Shown here: piece by piece, positions 48,770 through 57,334 of the stretch | Position numbering within the stretch: the first letter of the stretch is position 1 | How the letters are laid out: each line of letters begins with the position of its first letter | Source of the DNA: a virus | DNA: 64,000 bases | Reading direction: 5' to 3' (one strand) | IMG/VR virus record: IMGVR_UViG_3300025785_001096 | Location: 93,934 to 157,933 of that record | The notes under the pieces: model-generated | The model's input: the letters and a program-made list of their open reading frames with translations, nothing else | Databases searched by the model: none | Told to the model about the DNA's origin: nothing | Made by a program: the position numbers and the translations under genes

Positions 48770-49310
48770 TTTGGCCGAAGGATTGGAACAGGGCGATCTA
48801 GCACGACTAATTCATACTGAATTGCACGTTGACGAGTTCAAAAGCAAGCTGGGCGATGATGCTGATGTAATTGTGCTCAGCTTCAAAGTTGATTCAAAAG
48901 AACCTGCAGCTGACCTGGTCGATTTCATTGAAAAAGGTTACGAGTGGGTGTTGGATTCTGACGTCAGCTCAGGCGAAATGGACGACGGCAGCTATATTGT
49001 GTTTGTTGAATTGGATCGCAATGCAGAATCTGCAGACAACATCATGATGTTGATGACCGATTTGATGAATGTGACTGACCAAGAAATATCAGACTGGCGT
49101 GTGCGTTATTACAAGGCACACAAAGAAAGAGAATTGAGTTTGGAATCATTGAAATCATTGATTCCCGACAGTCCCGAAGCCTACGAACGCAAGTACGGAC
49201 AACAAGAGATAGATGCATTAAAAACAGCTGCCGGTGTGGATGTTGATACCAAAGCACCAAAAAATGACTTTACTGAATCACTAAGGAATTTGGCCGGCAT
49301 AATTCGATAA
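48747..49310 (+). CDS. Phage protein paired with the upstream gene
   Basis: 187 residues; overlaps the previous gene by 23 nt in another frame. Acidic; DADVIVLSFKVDSKEPAADL, GYEWVLDSDVSSGEMDDG, ELSLESLKSLIPDSPEAYER. Likely virion or assembly protein; function unknown. Confidence 0.7.
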   Translation: MNNNHNSNLAEGLEQGDLARLIHTELHVDEFKSKLGDDADVIVLSFKVDSKEPAADLVDFIEKGYEWVLDSDVSSGEMDDGSYIVFVELDRNAESADNIMMLMTDLMNVTDQEISDWRVRYYKAHKERELSLESLKSLIPDSPEAYERKYGQQEIDALKTAAGVDVDTKAPKNDFTESLRNLAGIIR

Positions 49311-49322
49311 TAAGGAAATAAA

Positions 49323-49949
49323 ATGACTTTTCAATTTAATTTTACACAAGACCAATTACAACAATTTTTACCAAACAATCAGCACGTGCCACACTGGTAC
49401 GAAGCACTAAGCAAAGTGTTGCCTGATTACGATATTACCACTGTACAACGTGTGGCCAGTTTCCTTGGCGAAACTTATGTGGAATCAGCTGGATACACAG
49501 CTATTCAAGAAAACTTAAACTATCGTCCAGAGACACTAATGAAGACCTGGCCTAGTCATTTCCCAACTATGGATATTGCTAATCAATACGGTCATCATCC
49601 CGAGCAGATCGCTAATCGTGCCTATGCTGGTCGTATGGGCAATGGTCCCGAAGAAAGCGGAGATGGTTGGAAGTTTTGCGGTCGTGGTTTGATTCAGCTT
49701 ACCGGTCGTGCAAACTATCAAGCATTTGCCGACAGCATCAGTACACCAATTGATCAGTTGCCTGATTTCCTACAAACCTTTGAAGGCTGTGTACAAAGCG
49801 CCTGCTGGTTCTGGGAAGCAAACAACCTAAATCAGTATGCTGATCAAGGTGCCATTGATCACGAATCACGTATTGTAAACGGTGGTACACTGGGCTTGCA
49901 AGAACGTCGTGCCGCATACGAACGTGCTTTACAAATCTTACAATCATAA
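49323..49949 (+). CDS. Endolysin, GH19 chitinase/lysozyme family
   Basis: 208 residues. VQRVASFLGETYVESAGYTA carries the general-acid Glu region; YAGRMGNGPEESGDGWKFCG and GRGLIQLTGRANYQAFADS are the GH19 signature of phage endolysins. Cleaves peptidoglycan glycan strands at lysis. No signal peptide, so it needs a holin (candidate at 53252). RBS AAGGAAA. Confidence 0.93.
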   Translation: MTFQFNFTQDQLQQFLPNNQHVPHWYEALSKVLPDYDITTVQRVASFLGETYVESAGYTAIQENLNYRPETLMKTWPSHFPTMDIANQYGHHPEQIANRAYAGRMGNGPEESGDGWKFCGRGLIQLTGRANYQAFADSISTPIDQLPDFLQTFEGCVQSACWFWEANNLNQYADQGAIDHESRIVNGGTLGLQERRAAYERALQILQS

Positions 49950-50413
49950 TGTTTGAACTGATTGTCAACCATCTACTAGGCAATATACCTGTCTGGGTAT
50001 TTCCATTCATGGCCGGCGGTGGAGTAGCCACTTACATCATAGCCGGTATTGCCAGTCATATACCACCTGTTAGAATATATGCTTTGATAGCACGTCCCGT
50101 AGCATTTGTGGTATTTGTACTAGGGGTGTTCTTTTATGGCGGTGCTGGTGTAATTGCTGTTCAGCAACAGGCCCTGGCTGAAGCCAAACAAAAAATTGCC
50201 TTGGCAGAACAGGCCAGTGCAGATGCTAGCCAAAGACTGGCAGATGCACTAGCAGCCAACGAGCACTTGGTCAAAGGACGTGGCTACGGTGTCAAACAAA
50301 TTATTGTACACGACAAACAGATTATCGACAAAGACTGTGCCCGTATCAATGATCAGGCCTGGGCCGACTACAATCGTGCTGTAAAAAATACAGGAAGTGC
50401 TCCAGCCAAATGA
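49949..50413 (+). CDS. Rz-like inner-membrane spanin (probable)
   Basis: 154 residues; TAATG overlap with the endolysin. Hydrophobic segments at ~14-35 and ~45-75 (VFPFMAGGGVATYIIAGIA; VAFVVFVLGVFFYGGAGVI), then a coiled-coil periplasmic helix (QQQALAEAKQKIALAEQASA). Position just before an Rz1-like lipoprotein supports i-spanin. Confidence 0.7.
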   Translation: MFELIVNHLLGNIPVWVFPFMAGGGVATYIIAGIASHIPPVRIYALIARPVAFVVFVLGVFFYGGAGVIAVQQQALAEAKQKIALAEQASADASQRLADALAANEHLVKGRGYGVKQIIVHDKQIIDKDCARINDQAWADYNRAVKNTGSAPAK

Positions 50414-50679
50414 AAAGATCAATAGTTATACTTTCTTTGTTGTTATCTGCTTGTGCCAATACAGCCGCACCAGTTATACCTGCGTGGCCCACAGCACCGG
50501 CTGATCTACAGCGACCAGCTGCTGATCTAACACCGCTTACTCCTGACCAACGCAACCTGTCAGATCTAATTTCTAACTCCAATGACAATTATACTCAGTA
50601 CTACATCCTAAAAGAACGCTATGAAGGTTGGCAGAACTGGTACAACACTCAACAAAAAATTTGGCAAGGCCTACAGTAA
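50410..50679 (+). CDS. Rz1-like outer-membrane lipoprotein spanin
   Basis: 89 residues; ATGA overlap. Lipobox LLLSAC at residues ~9-15, mature Pro/Ala-rich region (APVIPAWPTAPADLQRPAAD), then a helix. Matches o-spanin design. With the upstream gene it would fuse inner and outer membrane at lysis. Confidence 0.75.
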   Translation: MKRSIVILSLLLSACANTAAPVIPAWPTAPADLQRPAADLTPLTPDQRNLSDLISNSNDNYTQYYILKERYEGWQNWYNTQQKIWQGLQ

Positions 50680-50710
50680 TCAAACTGTAACACAACGATT
50701 TACAGAAAAA

Positions 50711-50718
50711 ACTAAATA
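50711..50718 (+). promoter_or_regulatory. T4-late-type promoter ACTAAATA
   Basis: ACTAAATA 32 nt before ATG 50751; no RBS in the leader. Confidence 0.45.
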
Positions 50719-50750
50719 AGTGCGTACATAATTTTTTCTGTGGATTTTCA

Positions 50751-51803
50751 ATGACCAAACTGCTTTTTATTCTCAAACGACGAGAAGATTACAATCCTGT
50801 CAAGCATTCGCCGCTGGGCTTGTCAACAGGCCTATTTAACTCGGCCAGCTTTGTTGTCAATATGCTTAACTCGGCTGGTATCGAAGCGGCTATGGAAGTG
50901 GCCATAGACAACAACTGTATCGACCAAATGGTCAAACAACACCAACCCACTCACGTGATCATTGAAGCATTATGGGTGGTGCCAACTAAATTTTCAGTAT
51001 TGACCAAACTACACCCCAATGTAAAATGGATCATTCGTTTGCACAGCGAAATGCCATTCATGGCCGGCGAAGGTATGGCCATGGATTGGTTGGGAGAATA
51101 CATCAATTTTCCAACCATTGACATTGGCATCAATGCTCCACGTATGTTGAGCGAAATACAAACATATCTTACTGTTAAAAAGGGCTGGAATAAACAGCAA
51201 ACTGCTGAACGTATCTATTATTTGCCCAATCACTACCCACAGGATTATGTACACAAACTGTTTGACCGCAACAAATACTGGATTGACATTGGCTGTTTTG
51301 GTGCTGTACGGCCCTTAAAGAATCATATGCTACAAGCAGTGGCAGCCCTTAAATTTGCAACAAAAATCAACAAACAATTACGATTCCATATCAACTCGGG
51401 ACGCATAGAAATGAAGGGCGATCCTGTTATGCATAATTTACGTGGATTTTTTCAACACCTAAGCGATGCTGGACATCAGTTGATCGGACACGAGTGGTGT
51501 CCTAGAGAAGAGTTCCTTGAAGTATGTGCTGGTATGGACATTGGGTTGCAATGTAATTTTAGCGAAACATTTAACATTGTCACAGCAGATCTAATCAGCC
51601 AAGGTGTTCCCATTGTGGGCAGTAAAGAAATACCCTGGAGTTGTGAGTTTTTTAATGCAGATCCAACCGACAGCGACGATATTGCTGATAAATTGCTACG
51701 CACCTATCGTTTCGCTGGGTTTAATGTTTGGCGCAATCAGCAAAATTTAACTAAATACACAGACAATACCCAGAATGTATGGGAAACAAAATTCAAGGAA
51801 TAA
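50751..51803 (+). CDS. Glycosyltransferase, GT4/GT-B-like
   Basis: 350 residues. LLFILKRREDYNPVKHSPLG start; VKWIIRLHSEMPFMAGEG, DIGCFGAVRPLKNHMLQAVA (the GT4 linker region), then LEVCAGMDIGLQCNFSETFN and ISQGVPIVGSKEIPW, equivalent to the E-x7-E nucleotide-sugar site. Donor and acceptor unknown; could glycosylate DNA, virion protein or surface glycan. Confidence 0.78.
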   Translation: MTKLLFILKRREDYNPVKHSPLGLSTGLFNSASFVVNMLNSAGIEAAMEVAIDNNCIDQMVKQHQPTHVIIEALWVVPTKFSVLTKLHPNVKWIIRLHSEMPFMAGEGMAMDWLGEYINFPTIDIGINAPRMLSEIQTYLTVKKGWNKQQTAERIYYLPNHYPQDYVHKLFDRNKYWIDIGCFGAVRPLKNHMLQAVAALKFATKINKQLRFHINSGRIEMKGDPVMHNLRGFFQHLSDAGHQLIGHEWCPREEFLEVCAGMDIGLQCNFSETFNIVTADLISQGVPIVGSKEIPWSCEFFNADPTDSDDIADKLLRTYRFAGFNVWRNQQNLTKYTDNTQNVWETKFKE

Positions 51804-51804
51804 T

Positions 51805-52002
51805 ATGAGCAAGTTACATAGAGTTAGAACACACCATTTACGCCTGGGTCGTATGATTATCAAAGATCACCTATTTGAAAGCCTGGAGCAAGCACTCACA
51901 TTTGGCAATAGCGTTAGCGATGCTGAGAGTGTAAAAGTATACGATCACCAAGACCAAATCACACACGACTTGACGTCAGTGAGTACAGACACCTACGCCT
52001 AG
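51805..52002 (+). CDS. Small paralogue pair, copy 1
   Basis: 65 residues from ATG 51805 (AAGGAA upstream). LHRVRTHHLRLGRMIIKDHL, FESLEQALTFGN, VKVYDHQDQITHD, ends TDTYA. Clearly paralogous to the next protein. Function unknown. Confidence 0.7.
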   Translation: MSKLHRVRTHHLRLGRMIIKDHLFESLEQALTFGNSVSDAESVKVYDHQDQITHDLTSVSTDTYA

Positions 52003-52010
52003 GAACCACA

Positions 52011-52202
52011 ATGCCACACAAAGTCAGAACACACCATTGGTACAACGGAATTCTAGAGTTCAAAGATCACGTGTTTGAAACTCTGGACCGCGCATTGCAT
52101 TTTGCCAATACGTCTGATGCAAATGTGACCAAAGTTTATGATGAGAACGATGCTATTGTGCATCAGGTGCAAAAAACCACAAGCGTTGACACATACGCAT
52201 AA
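52011..52202 (+). CDS. Small paralogue pair, copy 2
   Basis: 63 residues; HKVRTHHWYNGILEFKDHVF, ETLDRALHFAN, TKVYDENDAIVHQ, ends VDTYA. Tandem duplicate of the previous gene. Function unknown. Confidence 0.7.
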   Translation: MPHKVRTHHWYNGILEFKDHVFETLDRALHFANTSDANVTKVYDENDAIVHQVQKTTSVDTYA

Positions 52203-52211
52203 GGATTGGCT

Positions 52212-52616
52212 GTGAAAAAGTTATTGTTATTGTTATCAGTATTGACACTAAATGGTTGCGCTGTGTATGATGCTGTCACAATGACCAAATACGATCCCAA
52301 CGAGTACTTGTTGATATCTGAAATTCGCGTGGATGCTCGTCATTATGCCACCGGATGCACCAATCCAATCATGAGTCAGCCCAATGCAGTGGCAATGGCT
52401 CGTAAAACTGAATTGTTTGAAGCCTACAGCGAAAACCTGCCCAGCAACGGCGACGGCGTCAAGGCTGCCAAATCGCTAAATGAAATAGCACAAGGTTTAG
52501 TTGCACGTTATAATTCGGGTGACGCAGTTAGTCCCTTGTTTTGTAAATTGAAGTTTGAAGGAATCGAGCACAGCGCCGATACAATACAACACGTTCTAGG
52601 AAACAGACCAAGATGA
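52212..52616 (+). CDS. Small lipoprotein
   Basis: 134 residues from GTG 52212, 6 nt after AAGGA; TTG 52206 would have no spacing. Signal peptide KKLLLLLSVLTLNGC with lipobox LNGC. Mature part contains three further Cys and is helical. Periplasmic/outer-membrane; possibly lysis or superinfection related, but no evidence for a specific role. Confidence 0.7.
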   Translation: MKKLLLLLSVLTLNGCAVYDAVTMTKYDPNEYLLISEIRVDARHYATGCTNPIMSQPNAVAMARKTELFEAYSENLPSNGDGVKAAKSLNEIAQGLVARYNSGDAVSPLFCKLKFEGIEHSADTIQHVLGNRPR

Positions 52617-52870
52617 CATTAGATGATATCAACACTCAATTGGCTGCACTGGTAAACTCAGGTGATCCTACCTTTGCCAATGCTGCAAATTATGTAGCGC
52701 AGGCCACACAGGCTGCGCAGAGCGGACAAATGAGTCCGCAAGAGCTAGCAGAAACGCTGAAAGACTTGCAACGTCAAATGGATATTATCCAGGATATGAG
52801 CCAGTTACAATTTAAAGAAACATTAAACACTTGCATCAATGGTCTATTGATCATAGCCGGTGCAGTATAA
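52613..52870 (+). CDS. Small protein with C-terminal hydrophobic helix
   Basis: 85 residues; ATGA overlap. Ala/Gln-rich helices (AANYVAQATQAAQSGQMSPQ) end in a hydrophobic stretch CINGLLIIAGAV. Function unknown. Confidence 0.65.
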   Translation: MTLDDINTQLAALVNSGDPTFANAANYVAQATQAAQSGQMSPQELAETLKDLQRQMDIIQDMSQLQFKETLNTCINGLLIIAGAV

Positions 52871-52885
52871 TCAAGGAGAAGTAAA

Positions 52886-53230
52886 ATGAGTTGGTTTACA
52901 GATATAGAAAAAAAGATAGCCGATAAAGTTGCCGGTGCTTTTACCAAAGCTGAGGATTTATTAAACAAAGCTGAACACGTTATCATTGACGATGTTAAAG
53001 GTGCGTTTGAACAATCACGTCAAGCTGCGTTAGATGCCAATGTTGAAGTAAATACTCTTAAAGCACAACTACAAGATGCTCTAGTACGTGCAAGAGATTT
53101 ACATCAGGCCGCTGTTGATGCAGCCAACGCCGCTGTTGCAGCCGCCGAAGCAGATGTTGTAAGATTCAAAGCTGCCGCAGCCGCACACGCAGCCGATTTG
53201 GCGACACAAGCAAGTCAAATTATACAATAA
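52886..53230 (+). CDS. Ala-rich coiled-coil protein
   Basis: 114 residues, continuous helix with heptads (KVAGAFTKAEDLLNKAEHVI, AAVDAANAAVAAAEADVVRF). RBS AAGGAG. Possibly virion-internal or membrane-peripheral; unknown. Confidence 0.7.
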   Translation: MSWFTDIEKKIADKVAGAFTKAEDLLNKAEHVIIDDVKGAFEQSRQAALDANVEVNTLKAQLQDALVRARDLHQAAVDAANAAVAAAEADVVRFKAAAAAHAADLATQASQIIQ

Positions 53231-53251
53231 TAAAAACCAGCAGGAGCTAAA

Positions 53252-53923
53252 ATGCCAACGTCACAAGAGTATTCAGAATTAAGCGACAGCGACAAGAAAA
53301 AAGAAGATTGGATGAACAGCAAATGGCGTCCAATGATGGGCTGGATGTATATGGCTGTTTGTATGTTTGACTTTATGTTGGCACCAATATTATGGTCAAT
53401 GCTACAAGCTGTGTTTCACGGCGGAATCAACACACAATGGCAACCATTGACACTACAAGGCGCCGGTTTGTTTCACATTGCAATGGGTGCCGTATTGGGT
53501 ATTGCTGCATACGGTCGCACACAAGAAAAAATGGCTGGTGCCAATAACGGCGGCCTAACACAACCAGTAGGTACCACATATATTCCGCCAGGCGGTATGC
53601 AGGGCGGTATGAACTCAGGTATGGGCGGTGGATTTGGCGGACAATCATCAGGTGGATTTGGTGGCAGCACTGGAGGCTTTGGCGGACAATCATCAGGTGG
53701 ATTTGGCGCACCAGCCGCAGGAGGTTTTGGTTCGGGTACCACAGGAGGTTTTGGTACTCCGGCCGCAGGTGGATTTGGCAGTCCCGCAACCGCACCAAGT
53801 ACAGGTTCATTTGGATCAGCAACACCAGCCGCACCAAGTACAGGATTTGGTGCTGCATCTACTCCGTCTTTAAATGCAAACGGACAAAAAATAGTTCCTC
53901 AAACAGCATTTCCTGCGTTATAA
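53252..53923 (+). CDS. Holin-like membrane protein with FG-rich tail
   Basis: 223 residues. N-terminal ~90 residues resemble 3-TM phage holins: KWRPMMGWMYMAVCMFDFML, then two further hydrophobic segments and AAYGRTQEKM. The C-terminal ~115 residues are low-complexity, with repeated GGFG units (GGFGGQSSGG, GGFGSGTTGG, GGFGTPAAGG). RBS AGGAG. Holin role inferred from topology and its position near lysis genes. Confidence 0.65.
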   Translation: MPTSQEYSELSDSDKKKEDWMNSKWRPMMGWMYMAVCMFDFMLAPILWSMLQAVFHGGINTQWQPLTLQGAGLFHIAMGAVLGIAAYGRTQEKMAGANNGGLTQPVGTTYIPPGGMQGGMNSGMGGGFGGQSSGGFGGSTGGFGGQSSGGFGAPAAGGFGSGTTGGFGTPAAGGFGSPATAPSTGSFGSATPAAPSTGFGAASTPSLNANGQKIVPQTAFPAL

Positions 53924-53944
53924 TATAGTTACTAAGGAGAAATT

Positions 53945-54118
53945 ATGAAAAAATTATTGATCGTTTTAATCTCAACAATGTTGGCAACAACATCGGTGTA
54001 TGCAACTCAAAAAAACAAACCAGCTGCACAGAAAAAAGTAGTTAAAAAACACCAACGTGTTGATGGTACCAAGGTAGCCGACGACAAACCAACTGCACCT
54101 GTTAAAAAGAAAAAATAA
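53945..54118 (+). CDS. Small secreted lysine-rich protein
   Basis: 57 residues. Signal peptide MKKLLIVLISTMLATTSVYA, then a mature ~37-residue basic segment rich in Lys/Ala. RBS AAGGAG. Ends before a terminator. Function unknown; such small exported basic proteins can bind envelope or nucleic acid. Confidence 0.65.
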   Translation: MKKLLIVLISTMLATTSVYATQKNKPAAQKKVVKKHQRVDGTKVADDKPTAPVKKKK

Positions 54119-54134
54119 TATTTTTTTACCTATT

Positions 54135-54175
54135 AAAGCCGGTAGTTTGACTCTGCCGGCTTTTTCATTTATAAT
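54135..54175 (+). promoter_or_regulatory. Terminator hairpin carrying a promoter -35 in its loop
   Basis: Stem AAAGCCGG (54135-54142)/CCGGCTTT (54156-54163) plus T tract ends the upstream transcript. TTGACT (54147-54152) sits in the loop, and 17 nt on is TATAAT (54170-54175), which leaves 6 nt to ATG 54182 (leaderless dnaJ). Confidence 0.8.
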
Positions 54176-54181
54176 ACTACA

Positions 54182-55033
54182 ATGACTTATTACGAAATTT
54201 TGGGTGTCGGCGATAAAGCCACTGCCGAAGAAATCAAACGTGCTTATCGCAAGCTCGCAAGTCAGCACCACCCTGACAAAGGTGGTGATACCAAACGATT
54301 CCAAGAAATACAAACAGCCTACGACACTCTAAGCGATAATAACAAGCGTCAACAGTATGATATGCAACGCAACGGATTTGGTGGTGGTCCTGGCGGCGTA
54401 CACTTTACCTGGCATTCCAATGATGCCAACCATCCCGACATCAATGAAATATTTCGCAATTTTGGGTTTGGTGGTTTCAGCAACGATCCTTTTAGTCCAT
54501 TCAGACAAAGAGAAAGACGCAATAAAGATCTGCGCATAGAAATTCCTGTGGATCTGATAGACACTTTGCAAGATCAAACCAAAACTATCAGTGTACAAAC
54601 CACAAACGGGCAACGCAGTACAATGGAAGTGAATATTCCTAGAGGAGTAACTTCTGGTACACAGATCAAATATGCCGGTTTGGGAGACAATTTATTTGAC
54701 ACCATTCCCAGAGGTGATCTTTATGTGCAATTCAGTGTGCGTGTTCCGGAAAGGTTTGTTGTACATAATCTTGACATTCATACCCAAGTTGTAGTAAACT
54801 GTTTAACAGCAATAGTTGGGGGTACAGTTGTAGTTGCAGGTATAGACAACAAAGAATTTGAATTGACAATTCCACCGGGCACACAACCTGGGACCAAATT
54901 TAGATTGGCTCACAATGGATTGTACCAATTAAATTCAAGTGAGCGTGGTCACCTGTACATAGAACTGGCAGTCAGTATACCACGAGATCTTTCAGCCGAT
55001 CAACTTGAAATTATAAAGAATCTTATCAATTAA
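54182..55033 (+). CDS. dnaJ: DnaJ/CbpA-type co-chaperone
   Basis: 283 residues. J domain 1-65 with HPD (QHHPDKGGDT), Gly/Phe linker (GFGGGPGGVHF), then two C-terminal beta-sandwich domains (VNIPRGVTSGTQIKYAGLGD; LTIPPGTQPGTKFRLAHNGL). No CxxCxGxG zinc finger, so it is CbpA-like (class II). Works with host DnaK. Leaderless start. Confidence 0.92.
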   Translation: MTYYEILGVGDKATAEEIKRAYRKLASQHHPDKGGDTKRFQEIQTAYDTLSDNNKRQQYDMQRNGFGGGPGGVHFTWHSNDANHPDINEIFRNFGFGGFSNDPFSPFRQRERRNKDLRIEIPVDLIDTLQDQTKTISVQTTNGQRSTMEVNIPRGVTSGTQIKYAGLGDNLFDTIPRGDLYVQFSVRVPERFVVHNLDIHTQVVVNCLTAIVGGTVVVAGIDNKEFELTIPPGTQPGTKFRLAHNGLYQLNSSERGHLYIELAVSIPRDLSADQLEIIKNLIN

Positions 55034-55035
55034 CC

Positions 55036-55043
55036 ACTAAATA
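55036..55043 (+). promoter_or_regulatory. T4-late-type promoter ACTAAATA, leaderless
   Basis: ACTAAATA, 5 nt, ATG 55049 of clpA. No RBS. Confidence 0.6.
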
Positions 55044-55048
55044 TTTTT

Positions 55049-57334
55049 ATGAACCATAATCCAGAAATAGAATTAATTATTGCCAACGCGACCGAAGCTG
55101 CAAAAGATCGCAATCACGAATATGTGACCTTGGAACATCTAGCCCTTGGCTTGATAACATTTAAGCCCTGGAATGATTTGCTAACAGCATTTGGCATAGA
55201 TGTCAAAGGGTTGATAAATGATTTAGAGGACTATTTACAAAAACAAACATACATTGTCAGCACAGCCGAAGACAATATTCCAAAGAAAACACACAGCCTG
55301 GAACGTGTGTTTAATCGTGCATTTACTCAGGTGTTGTTTAGTGGACGTAATCACGTACAGACCATTGATATCTATTTAAGTATTGCATCAGAGACCAACA
55401 GTCACGCCAGTTATTTCTTTGTCAAGTATGGACTTGAACGCAGTCAGCTGGTGGATTTCTACAATCAAAACTATGTAGAAAGCAAAGGACGCAAAATAGC
55501 TGCCAATGCACGTGCCGATGAAATCTTAAACGAATATTGTGAAAATTTAAACGTGGCTGCCAAAGAAGGAAAAATTGATCCAGTGGTAGGACGCGAGTTT
55601 GAACTGGATGAAATTGCACAGGTCTTGGCCAAGCGTAACAAATCAAATGTGTTGATGGTGGGCGATGCTGGTGTAGGTAAAACTGCCATTGCCGAAGGTC
55701 TGGCACGTAACATTACCGAAGGCAAAGTTCCTGAATATCTACGTGACTATGTGGTATACAACTTAGACATTGGTAGCTTGCTGGCTGGAAGTAAATATCG
55801 CGGTGAATTTGAAGAAAAATTCAAAGATGTCATTGGAGCCTTGGGAGCCAAAGGCAAGTGCGTGTTGTTTATCGACGAAGCACATCAAATGCGTGGTGCC
55901 GGATCTGGTAGCAACAGCTCAGTGGACTTTGCCAACATGATCAAACCGGCCTTGAGCAAAGGCAACATCAAAGTGTTGGCATCAACCACCTGGGAAGAAT
56001 ACACACAATCGTTTGAAAAAGATCGTGCCCTGATGCGTCGCTTTGTACGTATGACCATTGAAGAACCTACTCCGGCCATTGCCAAAAATATCTTGCGTGG
56101 CCTGCGTGAATACTTTGAAACATTCCACGGTGGTGAAATCAGTGACGCAGCCATTGATGCCGCTGTTGAATTGAGTGTGCGTTATCAACCAGATAAAAAA
56201 TTACCAGACAAGGCCATCGACCTGATTGATACTGCGGCGGCCCGATTAAAAATCAATGCTGTTGACTGGTGTGTGCGTAAAACACACATTGTGGATATTA
56301 TCAGCAAATTTACAAAAATCCCAGCAGAACAAATTGGATCAGAGTCGACTAAAAATCTAGTTAACCTTGAAGACACTATCAAAACCAAATTGTACGGACA
56401 AGACTCTGTGGTTGATACTGTGCTGGAAAAAATCTATGTTGCCCGTGCTGGACTCAAAAGTCTCAACAAACCAATTGGTAACTTTTTGTTTTTAGGGCCA
56501 ACTGGCACAGGCAAAACCGAATTGGCCAAATTGCTGGCCGAAGGTATGGGAATGAAGATGTTGCGTTATGATATGAGTGAATATCAAGAAAAACACGCTG
56601 TGGCCAAATTGATTGGTGCGCCACCGGGCTATGTGGGCTACGACGATAGCAATCTTGGCGGTGGCTTGCTGATTAGCGACATTGAAAAAAATCCCAACTG
56701 TGTGATCTTGTTTGACGAAGTTGAAAAGGCACACCCCGATATTATGAATATCCTGTTGCAATTGATGGACGAAGGCAATATTACCAGCTCAAACGGTAAA
56801 AAGGCCGATGCACGTAACGCCGTGGTTATTCTTACCAGTAACTTGGGTGCCAGTGCCAATGAACAAAACAACATTGGCTTTGGACGTGATTTACAAAAGT
56901 CAGGCGAAGATGACAAAGCGGTACGAGACTTCTTTAAACCTGAATTCCGTAATCGCTTGGATGCTATTTGCAAGTTTAACAAATTGAACGAAGTAAGTAT
57001 CAAGAAAATTGTTGCCAAGTTCATCAACGAAGTCAACGAATTGTTGGCTGAAAAGAGCATACGTATTCGTTTAACTGAACGTGCAGTAGATCACCTAGCC
57101 GAAGTCGGATACGATAGCAAGATGGGCGCTAGACCTTTGGGTCGCAAGATCAGTGACTTGATCAAAGTGCCGCTCAGTAAAAAGATCTTGTTTGAATCTA
57201 TTCCAGCCAATACTGTGATCGAAGTAGACTGGGCAGATGAAAAGTTTGAATTTAACGCTGTAGATACTTTTACAGCAAACGTACCAATGATAGACGCTAA
57301 TGGATACATCGTTCTGGATTCAGTGCAATCCTAA
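55049..57334 (+). CDS. clpA: ClpA-type AAA+ unfoldase
   Basis: 761 residues (host ClpA ~758). N-domain with two repeats (1-150; EYVTLEHLALGLITF), AAA1 Walker A GDAGVGKT (~205-212) and Walker B VLFIDEAHQ (~271-279), no ClpB middle coiled coil, AAA2 Walker A GPTGTGKT (~485-492) and Walker B VILFDEVEKAHPD. An IGF tripeptide (NNIGFGRD, ~610) sits where ClpA/ClpX carry the ClpP-docking loop, so it could dock on host ClpP. Pairs logically with the phage tmRNA tag. Confidence 0.92.
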   Translation: MNHNPEIELIIANATEAAKDRNHEYVTLEHLALGLITFKPWNDLLTAFGIDVKGLINDLEDYLQKQTYIVSTAEDNIPKKTHSLERVFNRAFTQVLFSGRNHVQTIDIYLSIASETNSHASYFFVKYGLERSQLVDFYNQNYVESKGRKIAANARADEILNEYCENLNVAAKEGKIDPVVGREFELDEIAQVLAKRNKSNVLMVGDAGVGKTAIAEGLARNITEGKVPEYLRDYVVYNLDIGSLLAGSKYRGEFEEKFKDVIGALGAKGKCVLFIDEAHQMRGAGSGSNSSVDFANMIKPALSKGNIKVLASTTWEEYTQSFEKDRALMRRFVRMTIEEPTPAIAKNILRGLREYFETFHGGEISDAAIDAAVELSVRYQPDKKLPDKAIDLIDTAAARLKINAVDWCVRKTHIVDIISKFTKIPAEQIGSESTKNLVNLEDTIKTKLYGQDSVVDTVLEKIYVARAGLKSLNKPIGNFLFLGPTGTGKTELAKLLAEGMGMKMLRYDMSEYQEKHAVAKLIGAPPGYVGYDDSNLGGGLLISDIEKNPNCVILFDEVEKAHPDIMNILLQLMDEGNITSSNGKKADARNAVVILTSNLGASANEQNNIGFGRDLQKSGEDDKAVRDFFKPEFRNRLDAICKFNKLNEVSIKKIVAKFINEVNELLAEKSIRIRLTERAVDHLAEVGYDSKMGARPLGRKISDLIKVPLSKKILFESIPANTVIEVDWADEKFEFNAVDTFTANVPMIDANGYIVLDSVQS

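Noticed and set aside
53427-53858. Minus-strand and alternate plus-strand frames over the FG-rich tail
   Set aside because: Produced by the repetitive Gly/Phe codons of the plus-strand gene; no start signals.
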